Shown here: positions 21,317 to 29,979 of the stretch, piece by piece
Layout of the letters: each line of letters opens with the position of its first letter
How positions within the stretch are numbered: position 1 is the first letter of the stretch
Assembly (NCBI GenBank): GCA_023450535.1
Contig: JAEXGX010000083.1
Location: 1-36,260 of the forward strand
Source: Pseudomonadota bacterium
GTDB taxonomy: Bacteria > Desulfobacterota > Desulfovibrionia > Desulfovibrionales > Desulfovibrionaceae
Reading direction: 5' to 3'
Length of the DNA stretch: 36,260 bases
Translations under genes and position numbers: made by a program
The notes under the pieces: model-generated
The model's database searches: none
What the model was told of the DNA's origin: nothing
Seen by the model: only the letters and a program-made list of their open reading frames with translations

Positions 21317-22474
21317 ATGCCCGCTCTGGAATCCTGGATGATCGTACTGCCCCTGTGTACGGCGCTGGGCTGTCTATTCGGTTCCTTCACGTTCCGGCAC
21401 TTTGCCCTGGGCAGCTCCGCCATCCTGTTCGCAGGCATGGCGCTGGGTGCCGCAGGCGCGGAACTGCCCCCCGCTATCAGGGAGCTGGGGCTGGCGCTGT
21501 TCATCTACGCCGTGGGCTCGGAAACAGGCGGCGGATTCCTTGCCGCCCTCGTGCGCCGAGGCCCGAGACTGGCCGCAGCCTGCGCCGCCACCGTAATTAC
21601 AGGCTTTGTCACGGCCTTACTGTGCGGCCTGTGCTTCGGCCTGCCGCCCGCCAGCATTGTCGGACTGTTCGGCGGCGCGCTCACGTCCACCCCCGCTCTG
21701 GCCACAGCAATGGACGGCCTTGATACAGCCGGGGCCGCACAGCTGACTGCCTCCTACGGGCTGGCTTATCCCGCTGGAATCCTCGGCGTAGTGCTGTTCG
21801 TCCAGCTCGTGGGAAAACTGGAAGGCGTCGACGTGAAGGCGGAGGAAGCCGCGCTGGACAGTATTTCCCCTCTGAAGGACGACAGCGAAAAACCGCGCGG
21901 AAAGCTCCCTCTCTCCACAGGAACGGCTCCCCTGCCTGTACTTCTGGTCATCGGCGCGGGCTACGCGCTGGGACAACTCCCCCTGCCGCTGCCCGGGCAG
22001 GCCTCCGTCACCCTCGGCAGCGCGGGGGGAGTACTGCTCTGCGCCATCCTTGCCGCCAACAAGGAACATGCGGGAAAGCTCCCTCTCCTGCCCTCTCCGG
22101 AACTGCGTCTCTTCCTGAGGGATTTCGGCCTCTATGCCTTCCTCGCAGGCGTCGGCGTCCAGACCGGGGGAATACTCGACCGGGAAACCCTGCGTGAAGG
22201 CGGGTTCATACTGGCCGGAAGCCTGTTCACCGTCATCCTGCCCATGCTCGTATGCTGGCTGCTCTGCCGCCGTGTGTTCCGCATCGACTTCCTTACCATG
22301 CTCGGCGCGGTTACCGGCAGTATGACGTCCACCCCAGGACTCGCCGCCGCTACCTCCGTTTCCGCACACAAGTGCGTCGTGCAAGGCTACGCCACAGTCT
22401 ACCCCCTCGCCCTCCTCTGCATGATCGTCATGATTAAGCTCCTCCATATCCTTATCGGTCCCGCTCTGTGGTGA
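21317..22474 (+). CDS. Asp-Al_Ex (AspT/YidE-like) family carrier, copy 1
   Basis: 385-residue membrane protein with two related halves, each carrying a TSTPAL-type signature: GLFGGALTSTPALATAMDGL in the first half and LGAVTGSMTSTPGLAAAT in the second. These are the marks of the aspartate:alanine exchanger family. Most members are about 550 residues with TrkA_C/RCK domains in the middle. Here the middle is only a short charged linker (about 180-205), so this is a compact form. The family includes AspT and the C. glutamicum succinate exporter SucE. Directly after sucCD, succinate export or exchange is the simplest role. The ATG at 21317 has GGAGG in front. A close paralogue lies at 31369-32529. 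Confidence 0.85.
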   Translation: MPALESWMIVLPLCTALGCLFGSFTFRHFALGSSAILFAGMALGAAGAELPPAIRELGLALFIYAVGSETGGGFLAALVRRGPRLAAACAATVITGFVTALLCGLCFGLPPASIVGLFGGALTSTPALATAMDGLDTAGAAQLTASYGLAYPAGILGVVLFVQLVGKLEGVDVKAEEAALDSISPLKDDSEKPRGKLPLSTGTAPLPVLLVIGAGYALGQLPLPLPGQASVTLGSAGGVLLCAILAANKEHAGKLPLLPSPELRLFLRDFGLYAFLAGVGVQTGGILDRETLREGGFILAGSLFTVILPMLVCWLLCRRVFRIDFLTMLGAVTGSMTSTPGLAAATSVSAHKCVVQGYATVYPLALLCMIVMIKLLHILIGPALW

Positions 22475-22487
22475 GGCGTTTTTTTTT
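22463..22487 (+). terminator. Probable terminator at the end of the kor-suc operon
   Basis: A short imperfect stem (CGCTC with GAGGCG) overlaps the carrier stop codon and is followed at once by nine T (22479-22487). The stem is weak but the T run is the longest in this part of the window. Confidence 0.5.
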
Positions 22488-22775
22488 GTCAGCTCTATTT
22501 AAATATTCTATTGCCGGGATATTCACGGGATACACTGTCAACACAGGCTGTATGGAACATACGTTGCCACAAAGGCAGCCCATGTTCCACACGGGCGAAA
22601 GGCAACCGGTATCCACGGCTGGCGTCACTGCATCTCGTGCGGCTCCGCCGCCCTCAATGCCGCTCCGCAAACCTTTTCTTCTGCTCGCGCCTCCGGCGAT
22701 TAATGGACTATCAGCCTGAAATTTAAACAGGACCTTGTTTTGCAACGGGATTTTCCAATACCTGCCGCCCAAACG
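22475..22775. other. Gap between the carrier gene and the convergent LysR gene
   Basis: 301 bp with no credible gene. After the T run it holds a short GC-rich segment (around 22682-22700) that shares GCTCGCGCCTCCGGCG with 5904-5919 in the other gene-free stretch. Nothing else is recognised. Confidence 0.55.
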
Positions 22776-23711
22776 CTACAAGCAGGGATGCGTCATCCCG
22801 CCCGGCGGCGTCACTCCTTCGAGAACCGTATCAAGGAAACGGCGCACCATGGGCGCGGGCGGCGTATCCCTGCGGCAGCATATGCGCACGCTCTCGGGTG
22901 GAAAGACATGATCCATAAATACATACTCCAGCTCACCGGGGAACAGGTCAAGGCCGCCCTCGGGGGCGAGCACCATACTTATTCCCAGCCCCCGGCGTAC
23001 ATACTCGCCCATAAGATGGATATTTCCTGCCTCAAGAAAGAGCCTGACTGTCAGCCCCCGGTCGAAAAATGCCTGTTCCAGCTTGTTTGAAGCAGCGTAG
23101 CGCACATTGGGAATGAGTTTGATAAACGGATATTCAGCTATCTTTTCCATACTCGGTCTGACGGTTTTTGTCAGTTCATGCCCTCGCGGAAGCATGAGCA
23201 CAAAATGCCCCTGTAGCCACCAATAACTGGAAACATGGCTCGGCACCTGGGATTCCAGAGCAATGGCCAGATCCACCTTGCCCTCGCGAAGCAGTTCCAG
23301 CCCTCTGCCGGGGTGACGATCGAAAAGTGTAAGATCGGCATTGGGATACCGCTCCTTGAAGCGCCGAACCGGATCGGAAAGCATCAGACCCAGCGTTGCC
23401 GAAGCGGCGGATACGACAACCCTGCCGTGAAATTCATTATCCATGCCCTTCATATCGCTGAGCGTATCCCGATGAAGGCGCAACGTTTCCTCGGCAAAAA
23501 GGAAAAAACGGCGACCCGCTGCGGTGAGAACCATCTTCTGTTTACCCAGCCGTTCAAACAGAGGGAGGTTCAGCTCCTCCTCCAGGGCACGCAATTGCTG
23601 TGAAACAGCGGGCTGACTGCGATGCACGGCTTCCGACGCCTTGGTTATACTGCCCAGCGTCGCGATATAGTAAAAACTTTTAAGCTGCATCCAGTCCATA
23701 CCCACGTCCAT
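22776..23711 (-). CDS. LysR-family transcriptional regulator
   Basis: 311 residues. The N-terminal helix-turn-helix reads MQLKSFYYIATLGSITKASE followed by AVHRSQPAVSQQLRALEEELNL, a standard LysR DNA-binding domain with the linker helix after it. The rest is a type 2 periplasmic-binding-like effector domain (VVSAASATLGLMLSDPV, LLREGKVDLAIALESQ, EYVRRGLGISMVLAPEGGLDLFPGELEYV). The start at 23711 gives MDVGMDW; an ATG at 23699 would give the more usual MDWMQLKSF, and neither has a strong ribosome site. It is divergent from the SDR gene at 23897 across an AT-rich gap containing GTTTATAAAC (23764-23773). LysR proteins usually control the divergent neighbour, so it probably regulates the catabolic cluster to its right. 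Confidence 0.95.
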   Translation of the reverse strand: MDVGMDWMQLKSFYYIATLGSITKASEAVHRSQPAVSQQLRALEEELNLPLFERLGKQKMVLTAAGRRFFLFAEETLRLHRDTLSDMKGMDNEFHGRVVVSAASATLGLMLSDPVRRFKERYPNADLTLFDRHPGRGLELLREGKVDLAIALESQVPSHVSSYWWLQGHFVLMLPRGHELTKTVRPSMEKIAEYPFIKLIPNVRYAASNKLEQAFFDRGLTVRLFLEAGNIHLMGEYVRRGLGISMVLAPEGGLDLFPGELEYVFMDHVFPPESVRICCRRDTPPAPMVRRFLDTVLEGVTPPGGMTHPCL

Positions 23712-23896
23712 AGCCGATGCTCACGGCCTTTTTCAACAATCGCTCCGCGCGTTATTATTATTGTTTATAAACTTTATTCAAAAAATCGAATTGTCAGGCC
23801 ATAGCTATCTCATCTAAAAGAAAAATCAGAATCCCATCCCGTTTAACCGGGCAATTCATCTCCTTCCCTGTCTGCCCGCCTGTTTCAGGAGTCCAC

Positions 23897-24688
23897 ATGG
23901 ATTTTCAGAACGAATTCAGGGGAAAAACCGTGGTTCTTACCGGAGCCTACGGCGTATTCGGGGTCTGGATAGCCGAAACTTTCGCTGCCCACGGTGCGCG
24001 TCTCTGCCTTTCAGGTAGCAGCATGAGCCGTCTTGAAGCCCTGGCCGAAAAACTCGCGCTTAAGGAGCCGCCGCTGCTTGTCCCCGCCGATCTTACGCAG
24101 GAATCAAACATACTGGCGCTCGCAGACAGCGTCAAGAAAGCGTGGGGCGCTCCCGATATTCTGGTAAACAATGCTGGGGTCTACCCTTCGGGATTTCTTC
24201 TCGACACTCCCACTACGGAGTGGGATCGCATCCTTGGCGTGAATCTGCGCGCCCCCTTCATTCTAACCAGAGAGATCGCCACGCTGATGATCAAAGCGGG
24301 AAAAAAAGGGGCCATCATCAATATCGGCTCCGGAGCGGCCAACCGCATGCGCGCCTCCTCCGTGCCCTACTGCCTCTCCAAAGCCGCGCTTGATCGCCTG
24401 ACAAAAGGATTTGCACTGGAGCTGGCCGAATACGGCATCCGGGTCAACTTGATCGAACCCGGTTTCGCCTCGGGCAGTGTTTCCAACCCCCTGCCCGAGG
24501 AACACGTCAAGGGAATGGGAGGGCGCATTCCACTGGGACGCGAATCCGGCCCGAACGATACGCCGAATGCGGTACTCTACCTCTGTTCCGATGCTGCATC
24601 TTTCATCACCGGGGCAACGCTTCCGGTCGATGGCGGCAACGGAGCAGGCATCCGGGCCGTCTATCAGCAAAAAAAACATGCTCTGTAA
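23897..24688 (+). CDS. SDR-family oxidoreductase
   Basis: 263 residues with all classical short-chain dehydrogenase marks: the cofactor loop VVLTGAYGVFGVWIAETF (TGxxxxxG), VNNAGVYP, IINIGSGAANRMRASSVPYCLSKAAL with the catalytic Ser, Tyr and Lys (YCLSK), and NLIEPGFASG. The C-terminus VDGGNGAGIRAV is the normal ending. It probably oxidises an alcohol or reduces a ketone with NAD(P). GGAG lies before the ATG. First gene of the cluster divergent from the LysR regulator, followed by the CE4-type hydrolase after 75 bp. The substrate is unknown. Confidence 0.92.
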   Translation: MDFQNEFRGKTVVLTGAYGVFGVWIAETFAAHGARLCLSGSSMSRLEALAEKLALKEPPLLVPADLTQESNILALADSVKKAWGAPDILVNNAGVYPSGFLLDTPTTEWDRILGVNLRAPFILTREIATLMIKAGKKGAIINIGSGAANRMRASSVPYCLSKAALDRLTKGFALELAEYGIRVNLIEPGFASGSVSNPLPEEHVKGMGGRIPLGRESGPNDTPNAVLYLCSDAASFITGATLPVDGGNGAGIRAVYQQKKHAL

Positions 24689-24763
24689 AACCGAACAGGT
24701 GGCTTGCCCGCCATGTTCACCCCGCTTTCCGATCCTGTTCAACCCCGTGCAAGGACACCTGTC

Positions 24764-25627
24764 ATGATCCATTATACTTGGCCCGACGGTTACAATTCCT
24801 CCTTTTCCTTCACCATCGACGTCGATGCTGAAAGCCCCCAGATGTGGCGCGGACGCGCTACGGGCATCAAAGGGCTGAATCAGTTGGAACAACGCCGTTA
24901 CGGCCTGCGGGAAGGCATTTTCAACCTGCTTGATATTCTTGAACACTACGGCGTGCACGCTACCTGCTTTGTTCCGGGATTTGAGGCCGCCACACGCCCC
25001 TGGCTGCTGGAAGCTCTTGCCGAGCGGGGCCACGAAATCGGGCTGCACTGCTGGTATCATGAAGTTGTGGCAGATCTGAGCACAGAACGCTTTCGCGAAA
25101 TTCTGGAAAAATGCCTCGAACTGTTCCAGAGCAGGCTCGGCTCCAAACCGGTGGGGTTCCGTTCTCCGTCATGGGAAATGACGCCGGAAGCCCTCGGTGT
25201 CCTCGCGGATCTGGGCATCCTGTACGATTCTTCCCTTTCAGGTTATGACCATCCTTACGAAATCAAAGGGATAACCGAAATCCCCATCCAGTGGCCGATG
25301 GATGACGCGGTCTTTTTCCGCTTTATCGGCGGCGGCGCTGATCACTGGCAACCCTACTCCACCTCCGCGCTGTGCGCGGACTGGGTCACCTACAGCTCAA
25401 ACATCTGCCGCTTCGGCGGCGTAGCAGTGGCCACCGTGCATCCCTGGCTTACGGGACGCCCCGGCAGAATTCCTCTGGCCGAAGCCCTGCTGGAATACGT
25501 GTGCTCCGCCAGCGGAATATGGGTTGCCACCCTGGCGGAACTCGCCGCCTATCACAATGCTTCACCCAACAGACACATCTACGGCGAGAGCGCGGAAATT
25601 CCTTCTCTGCCTGAAGGATATTGCTGA
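24764..25627 (+). CDS. Polysaccharide-deacetylase-fold (CE4) hydrolase, imidase/PgdA-like
   Basis: 287 residues of the NodB-homology (CE4) fold. FSFTIDVDAESPQMW provides the motif 1 Asp, GHEIGLHCWYHE is motif 2 (HxxxH), VGFRSPSWEMTPEAL is motif 3, and VATVHPWLTGRPGRI holds the late His. There is no signal peptide, so it is cytoplasmic and unlikely to act on cell wall. The cytoplasmic members of this group include the H. pylori PgdA-like proteins and cyclic imide hydrolases (imidases). In a cluster with a solute carrier, two dehydrogenases and an M20 hydrolase, opening a small cyclic amide or imide fits best. The start at 24764 (MIHYTWPDG) follows AAGGAC; an ATG 60 bp upstream lies in the leader. 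Confidence 0.85.
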   Translation: MIHYTWPDGYNSSFSFTIDVDAESPQMWRGRATGIKGLNQLEQRRYGLREGIFNLLDILEHYGVHATCFVPGFEAATRPWLLEALAERGHEIGLHCWYHEVVADLSTERFREILEKCLELFQSRLGSKPVGFRSPSWEMTPEALGVLADLGILYDSSLSGYDHPYEIKGITEIPIQWPMDDAVFFRFIGGGADHWQPYSTSALCADWVTYSSNICRFGGVAVATVHPWLTGRPGRIPLAEALLEYVCSASGIWVATLAELAAYHNASPNRHIYGESAEIPSLPEGYC

Positions 25628-25670
25628 ATCATGCCATCCCGGCGCGCAAATATCCATGTCCAAGGAACAG

Positions 25671-25692
25671 GGCGCGTGCATTATAACGCGCC
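25671..25692. other. Intergenic hairpin before the TAXI receptor gene
   Basis: GGCGCGT (25671-25677) pairs perfectly with ACGCGCC (25686-25692) around an 8-nt AT-rich loop. A second small stem CGGGC/GCCCG follows near 25719-25734. No T tract. Confidence 0.4.
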
Positions 25693-25731
25693 GCCCTGGA
25701 GCGCCAATGAGAGCAAAACGGGCATTGACGC

Positions 25732-25783
25732 CCGAAAATGGCGAGCAGGTCGCGGCTACGCTGTAAGCGAGCCATTTTCATGT
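25732..25783 (+). repeat. Dispersed intergenic repeat, copy C (partial)
   Basis: CCGAAAATGGCGAGCAGGTC with the following GCGGCTACG, then AGCGAGCCATTTTCATG, matches the first half of copy B (12852-12954, minus strand). The GTCGCGGCT core is shared with copy A. It lies between the CE4 hydrolase gene and the TAXI receptor gene. Confidence 0.6.
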
Positions 25784-25867
25784 ATTTATGACAGAGAACC
25801 TCTGTAGTTTATCGATTTTATTGCACTGTAAATTTTAGTGCGCTCACCCATGTCCAAGGAGGACACC

Positions 25868-26833
25868 ATGCGTATTTTTTCCCTGTACAAATGCGGTCTG
25901 CTCGCCCTGGCGTTCATGCTCCCGTCAACTGCAGGAGCCGCAGACATGAATCTGGCCGTAGGCTCGTCCATTGTGGGGGGCACAATTCACATTATGGGCA
26001 CCGCGCTGGCCAGAGTCATCAGTGAGCATGTCCCCGGCGTCTATGCCACCGCCCAGAACACATCCGGCCCGCAGGCCTCACTGCAAATGATCGAAACAGG
26101 GGAAATGAAAATCGGCATCGTTTCAACTCCTATTCTGCACGACGCCATGGAAGGCAAGGCCAAGTGGACCATGGGCAGACAGTTCAGCGAATTCCGCACC
26201 ATAGCGGTACTGTACAGCTCGCAGTTCCAGTGGTTCGCCATCAAGCCGGAACTGAACTATGTGCATGACCTGAACGATCGCATTCTCAATGTCTCTGCCC
26301 CCGGTGCAACTTCCGATCAGGTCGGCAGCCTGATTAATGATGTTCTTGGCGTGAAGTTGAAAAGCAAGAACCATTCAACAACCGCAACCGGCTGCGACAT
26401 GCTGCGCGACGGCCGACTGGACGCCGTCTGCGTTTCCCAGGGATATCCCGCGCCCTCCTTTACGGATCTGCAAATCACCACAGATGGCCGTCTGCTCCAG
26501 ATGACCCCGGAAGAAGTAGACAAAGTCGTCAAGGCCGCTCCGTTCCTCAGTCCGTATCAAATTCCGGCCAATACCTACAAACAGCAGCCCGAACCGCTCA
26601 ATACCGTGGCGCTGTGGAATGTCATCGTCGTCAGCAAGGATCTGCCCGAGGACATGGTGTATCAGATTACCAAAGCCTGTGTGGAACACCGCGAAGACTT
26701 CGCCGCTGCCGCGTCCGTGGGTAAGGGATTCACGGGTGAAAACATCCGCTATGCAGTCGGCCCCATCCATCCCGGCGCGGCGAAATATTACAGGGAAGCA
26801 GGCATTGCCTTCCCCGAGGAACAGGTAAAATAG
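25868..26833 (+). CDS. TAXI-type TRAP transporter solute-binding protein
   Basis: 321 residues, exported (MRIFSLYKCGLLALAFMLPS, with cleavage near AGAAD). MNLAVGSSIVGGTIHIMGTALARVISEH, split at the glycine turn, and the TSGPQASLQMIETGEMKIGIV stretch match the TAXI receptor family, which binds glutamate, 2-oxoglutarate and similar solutes in known cases. The receptor delivers its ligand to the fused TRAP permease downstream. The start is set at 25868 by AAGGAGG five bases upstream. A stable hairpin separates it from the permease gene, an arrangement often seen where more receptor than permease is needed. The actual ligand is unknown; the cluster suggests a carboxylated amide or cyclic compound. 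Confidence 0.92.
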   Translation: MRIFSLYKCGLLALAFMLPSTAGAADMNLAVGSSIVGGTIHIMGTALARVISEHVPGVYATAQNTSGPQASLQMIETGEMKIGIVSTPILHDAMEGKAKWTMGRQFSEFRTIAVLYSSQFQWFAIKPELNYVHDLNDRILNVSAPGATSDQVGSLINDVLGVKLKSKNHSTTATGCDMLRDGRLDAVCVSQGYPAPSFTDLQITTDGRLLQMTPEEVDKVVKAAPFLSPYQIPANTYKQQPEPLNTVALWNVIVVSKDLPEDMVYQITKACVEHREDFAAAASVGKGFTGENIRYAVGPIHPGAAKYYREAGIAFPEEQVK

Positions 26834-26897
26834 GCGCGTGGGGGAATATCCCGCCACGCCAGCTCCTAGAGAGTCCCCAAAGGGCCTCAAGGCAACC

Positions 26898-26930
26898 GGA
26901 GACGGGCCGCGCTGGCTGCGGCCTGTCTCC
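26898..26930. other. Stem-loop between TRAP receptor and permease genes
   Basis: GGAGACGGGCCGC (26898-26910) pairs with 26918-26930 over 13 bp with a single G-T wobble and a 7-nt loop. No T tract follows. It probably stabilises the receptor mRNA or partly ends transcription so that the receptor is made in excess. Confidence 0.6.
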
Positions 26931-26960
26931 CCCCAAGCCCGCATAACACAGGATTCGATC

Positions 26961-28898
26961 ATGGATAACCAGCAACTCGACCCCCCCGGCGTGCCTTCCC
27001 AAAGAACTCTTGACGCTTTCATCAAAAAAGTCGCCTATGTGCTGGCAACCCTGTTTTCCCTGTTCTGCCTGGGAACCATGCTGGTTTTCAGCCTGTCCCC
27101 CTGGATACAGCTTTCTCTCTGCCTTGCTGTCACCGTTATCCTCATCGGCCTGACCAGACCCGGCCCCTTCGGACACTCCTGGACACCGCTGAATATCGGG
27201 CTCACCGTGGTCATGGCTGCTGCCACCCTATTTTCCTGCATCTACTATTCTCTCAACTTTGAAGAACTTATCTACAGGGTCACCTTCGCCCCGACCGCTC
27301 TGGATATCTTCGCCAGTTGCGCCTTGATCCTGGCCTGTCTGGATATCTGCTACCGGACAACCGGGCTGCCTCTCACCGTAGTGGCCGGAGTTTTTCTGCT
27401 GTATGCCCTGTTCGGCCAATATATCCCAGGCCAGTTCGGACACGGCGGCTATTCCTTCTACCGCATCACCACCTATTGCTTCATGGACACCGGTATCTTC
27501 GGAACCACCCTTGAGGCCGCCTGCTCCTATGTTTTCCTGTTCATCATCTTCGGGGGCTTTCTGTCCAGTTTCGGCGGCGGAGATGTATTCATCGAGCTGG
27601 CTACCGGCCTCGCCGGGCGTTACCGGGGCGGCCCGGCCAAAGTGGCCGTGCTCTCCAGCGCACTGCTTGGTACCATTGTAGGTAACGCCATCGCCAACGT
27701 AGCCACCACCGGATCCTTTACCATTCCTCTGATGAAAAAGGTGGGGTACCGCCCGGCATTCGCGGGAGCTGTGGAAGCCGCATCCTCCACGGGCGGGCAG
27801 ATCATGCCCCCGGTCATGGGTGCAGTGGCCTTCGTCATGGCCGAAATGGTGGGTCTGCAGTATTCCCGTATCGCCTTGGCCGCCACTATTCCGGCCCTGC
27901 TGTACTTTTTTTCCATCATTATCATGGTGGACTGCGAAGCCGCGCGCTACGGGCTTGACGGGGAAGACCCCGCCAAACTGCCCAATGTGCGGCAACTGCT
28001 GCGCCGGAAATGGGCCTATCTTTTCCCCATTGTCGTCATCTTCATCGCCCTGCTTGGATTTGGCGCGAGCACTTCCCGCGCGGCGTTGCTGGGTATTGCC
28101 ACCACCCTGATCATCCCCTTCGTTTCCCCCGGAGCCAACATCACTGTCAAAAAATGTATTGACGCTCTTGCCAGTTCCGGCAGGGACATTCTGTCCATCA
28201 TTGCGGCCTGCGCCGTGGCCGGCATCATCATCGGCGTGCTCGGCCTGACGGGGCTCGGATCAAAAATCGGAATGCTGATGATGGCTGTCGCTCACGGTAA
28301 TTTGCTCATCATGCTCATCGCCAGCATGATCTTCAGCATTATTCTGGGCATGGGCATGCCCACTGTGGCGGCTTACATCGTTGCCGCGTCGGTGGTAGCG
28401 CCGCCTCTGGTTCAGGCCGGGCTACCCATGCTCCATGCGCACCTTTTCATTTGCTACTTTGCCATCTTCTCCGCCGTTACACCTCCAGTGGCCCTTACCG
28501 CCTATACCGCCGCAGGTATTGCAGGGGCCAACCCCAATACAACAGGCCTTGAAGCCTTCAAACTGTGCCTCGCGGCATTTATCGTGCCCTTCATGTTCGT
28601 TTACAGCCCGGCGCTGCTCATGGAAGGTTCCGCTCTGGAAACCGCCTACGCGGCCTTCACGGCCCTGATCGGCGTCATTTTCCTTGGTTCTTCCATTCAA
28701 GGGTGGTTCTTCGGGCTGATGAACTCCGTCCAGCGTCTGCTTCTCGGATGTGCGGCGCTTCTGTTCATTCACAGCGGCGTGCAGACCGATGCCGTCGGTC
28801 TTGGCCTGGCGCTTGTCGCCGTCCTGATGTCCCCCACCCAACGGAGCGGGCTGCTCTGCCTCTTGCACAAAAGAAAGACACGGCAAGAGAATGACTGA
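26961..28898 (+). CDS. TRAP transporter fused 4TM/12TM permease (DctQM type)
   Basis: 645 residues, very hydrophobic. The N-terminal 150 or so residues are the small (DctQ-like) part, and the rest is the large DctM-like part with FGGFLSSFGGGDVFIELATGLAGRYRGGPAKVAVLSSALLGTIVGNAIANVATTGSFTIP, given here only as its glycine-rich core (GTIVGNAIANVATTGSFTIP), and EAASSTGGQIMPPVMGAVAF, both hallmarks of TAXI-associated fused permeases. GMGMPTVAAYIVAASVVAPP is the equivalent segment of the second half. Sodium-driven uptake of the receptor's ligand is expected. The ATG at 26961 was chosen because the upstream part of the frame runs through the hairpin and lacks hydrophobic sequence. Its stop is at 28898. 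Confidence 0.95.
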   Translation: MDNQQLDPPGVPSQRTLDAFIKKVAYVLATLFSLFCLGTMLVFSLSPWIQLSLCLAVTVILIGLTRPGPFGHSWTPLNIGLTVVMAAATLFSCIYYSLNFEELIYRVTFAPTALDIFASCALILACLDICYRTTGLPLTVVAGVFLLYALFGQYIPGQFGHGGYSFYRITTYCFMDTGIFGTTLEAACSYVFLFIIFGGFLSSFGGGDVFIELATGLAGRYRGGPAKVAVLSSALLGTIVGNAIANVATTGSFTIPLMKKVGYRPAFAGAVEAASSTGGQIMPPVMGAVAFVMAEMVGLQYSRIALAATIPALLYFFSIIIMVDCEAARYGLDGEDPAKLPNVRQLLRRKWAYLFPIVVIFIALLGFGASTSRAALLGIATTLIIPFVSPGANITVKKCIDALASSGRDILSIIAACAVAGIIIGVLGLTGLGSKIGMLMMAVAHGNLLIMLIASMIFSIILGMGMPTVAAYIVAASVVAPPLVQAGLPMLHAHLFICYFAIFSAVTPPVALTAYTAAGIAGANPNTTGLEAFKLCLAAFIVPFMFVYSPALLMEGSALETAYAAFTALIGVIFLGSSIQGWFFGLMNSVQRLLLGCAALLFIHSGVQTDAVGLGLALVAVLMSPTQRSGLLCLLHKRKTRQEND

Positions 28899-29077
28899 TG
28901 TTTCAAGCTACAGTCGGCTCCATCCGTCGACTGACTCCGCATCCGACTGAGAGGAACCGTGCGGATTATCCCTCCCGGAAGAAAGGGCTTACAAAAAGGA
29001 TTTTACCGGCTTCTCCCATTTCCCAATCCCCTCTTCCTCATGAAGGGGGGAGCTTTCAAACCGTAAAGGAGATTTTG

Positions 29078-29911
29078 ATGAATATCGATACACTGTTTCG
29101 TCTGGATGGAAAAAACGCCATTGTAACCGGCGCTTCCGGGGCCATAGGCGGGGCCATCGCCAAGGGCTTCGCCCATTTTGGGGCTAATCTGGCTCTCTGC
29201 TATAACACCAGCAAATCCCGCATCGAGGCACTGCTGGACGATATCAAGACCCAGCCCGGCATCCACAGGGCCTATCGGGTGGACTCCCGCGACAAGGATT
29301 CCATTGCTGCTCACGCGGATGCCGTCATGCGGGATTTCGGAAGCATCGACATTGTGGTTAATGTTGCCGGAGGCAATCGCCCCGGTGCAGTGTACACCGA
29401 CGGCAGCAAGACCATTTTCGATCTTGCGCCGGACGATCAATTGGATGTCGTCGTGCTGAATCTCTTCGGCGGAGCCATATGGCCCTGCTTGTTCTACGGA
29501 AAAAAAATGCTGGACAACCCCGGGGGCGGCTCCATCATCAATATCAGTTCCATCAACGGCATCCGCCCCTTGCAGGGGAGAACCGCCTATGCCGCCGCCA
29601 AGGCGGGCATTGACAATTTCACCATGTCTCTGGCCTGCCATATGGCCAGGGACATCAATCCCAAGCTACGGGTCAACAGCATCGCCCCCGGATTTTTCCC
29701 CAATTTTCGCGCCGAACAGATGTTGTTCAACGAGGATGGCTCCCCTTCTTCCCGCACCATGAATGCGTTGGATCACATTCCCATGAAACGGCTTGGGGAT
29801 CCAGACGAACTCATGGGCACTGCCCTCTGGCTGGCGTCTGACGCTTCCAGCTATGTTACCGGCACGGTAACCGTGGTCGATGGAGGCTTTATCGCTTTTT
29901 CCGGCGCATAG
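29078..29911 (+). CDS. SDR-family oxidoreductase (D-mannonate oxidoreductase-like)
   Basis: 277 residues. NAIVTGASGAIGGAIAKGFA is the cofactor loop, VNVAGGNRPGAV the NAG equivalent, and SSINGIRPLQGRTAYAAAKAG holds the catalytic Ser-Tyr-Lys set. The long middle insert (TDGSKTIFDLAPDDQLDVVV, then NLFGGAIWPCLFYGKKM) and the loop with FRAEQMLFNEDGSPSSRTM are like the group annotated as fructuronate/mannonate-type reductases. VTGTVTVVDGGF is a normal ending. AAAGGAG lies before the ATG at 29078. It follows the permease gene and precedes the M20 hydrolase by 68 bp. It is not a close copy of the SDR at 23897, so the two probably act on different steps. Confidence 0.9.
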   Translation: MNIDTLFRLDGKNAIVTGASGAIGGAIAKGFAHFGANLALCYNTSKSRIEALLDDIKTQPGIHRAYRVDSRDKDSIAAHADAVMRDFGSIDIVVNVAGGNRPGAVYTDGSKTIFDLAPDDQLDVVVLNLFGGAIWPCLFYGKKMLDNPGGGSIINISSINGIRPLQGRTAYAAAKAGIDNFTMSLACHMARDINPKLRVNSIAPGFFPNFRAEQMLFNEDGSPSSRTMNALDHIPMKRLGDPDELMGTALWLASDASSYVTGTVTVVDGGFIAFSGA

Positions 29912-29979
29912 CCTTGACGGCCCGAAGGGGTATGACTGCCAAAAGGAAATAACCGTATCTTTCGATCCAGGGAGCACTC

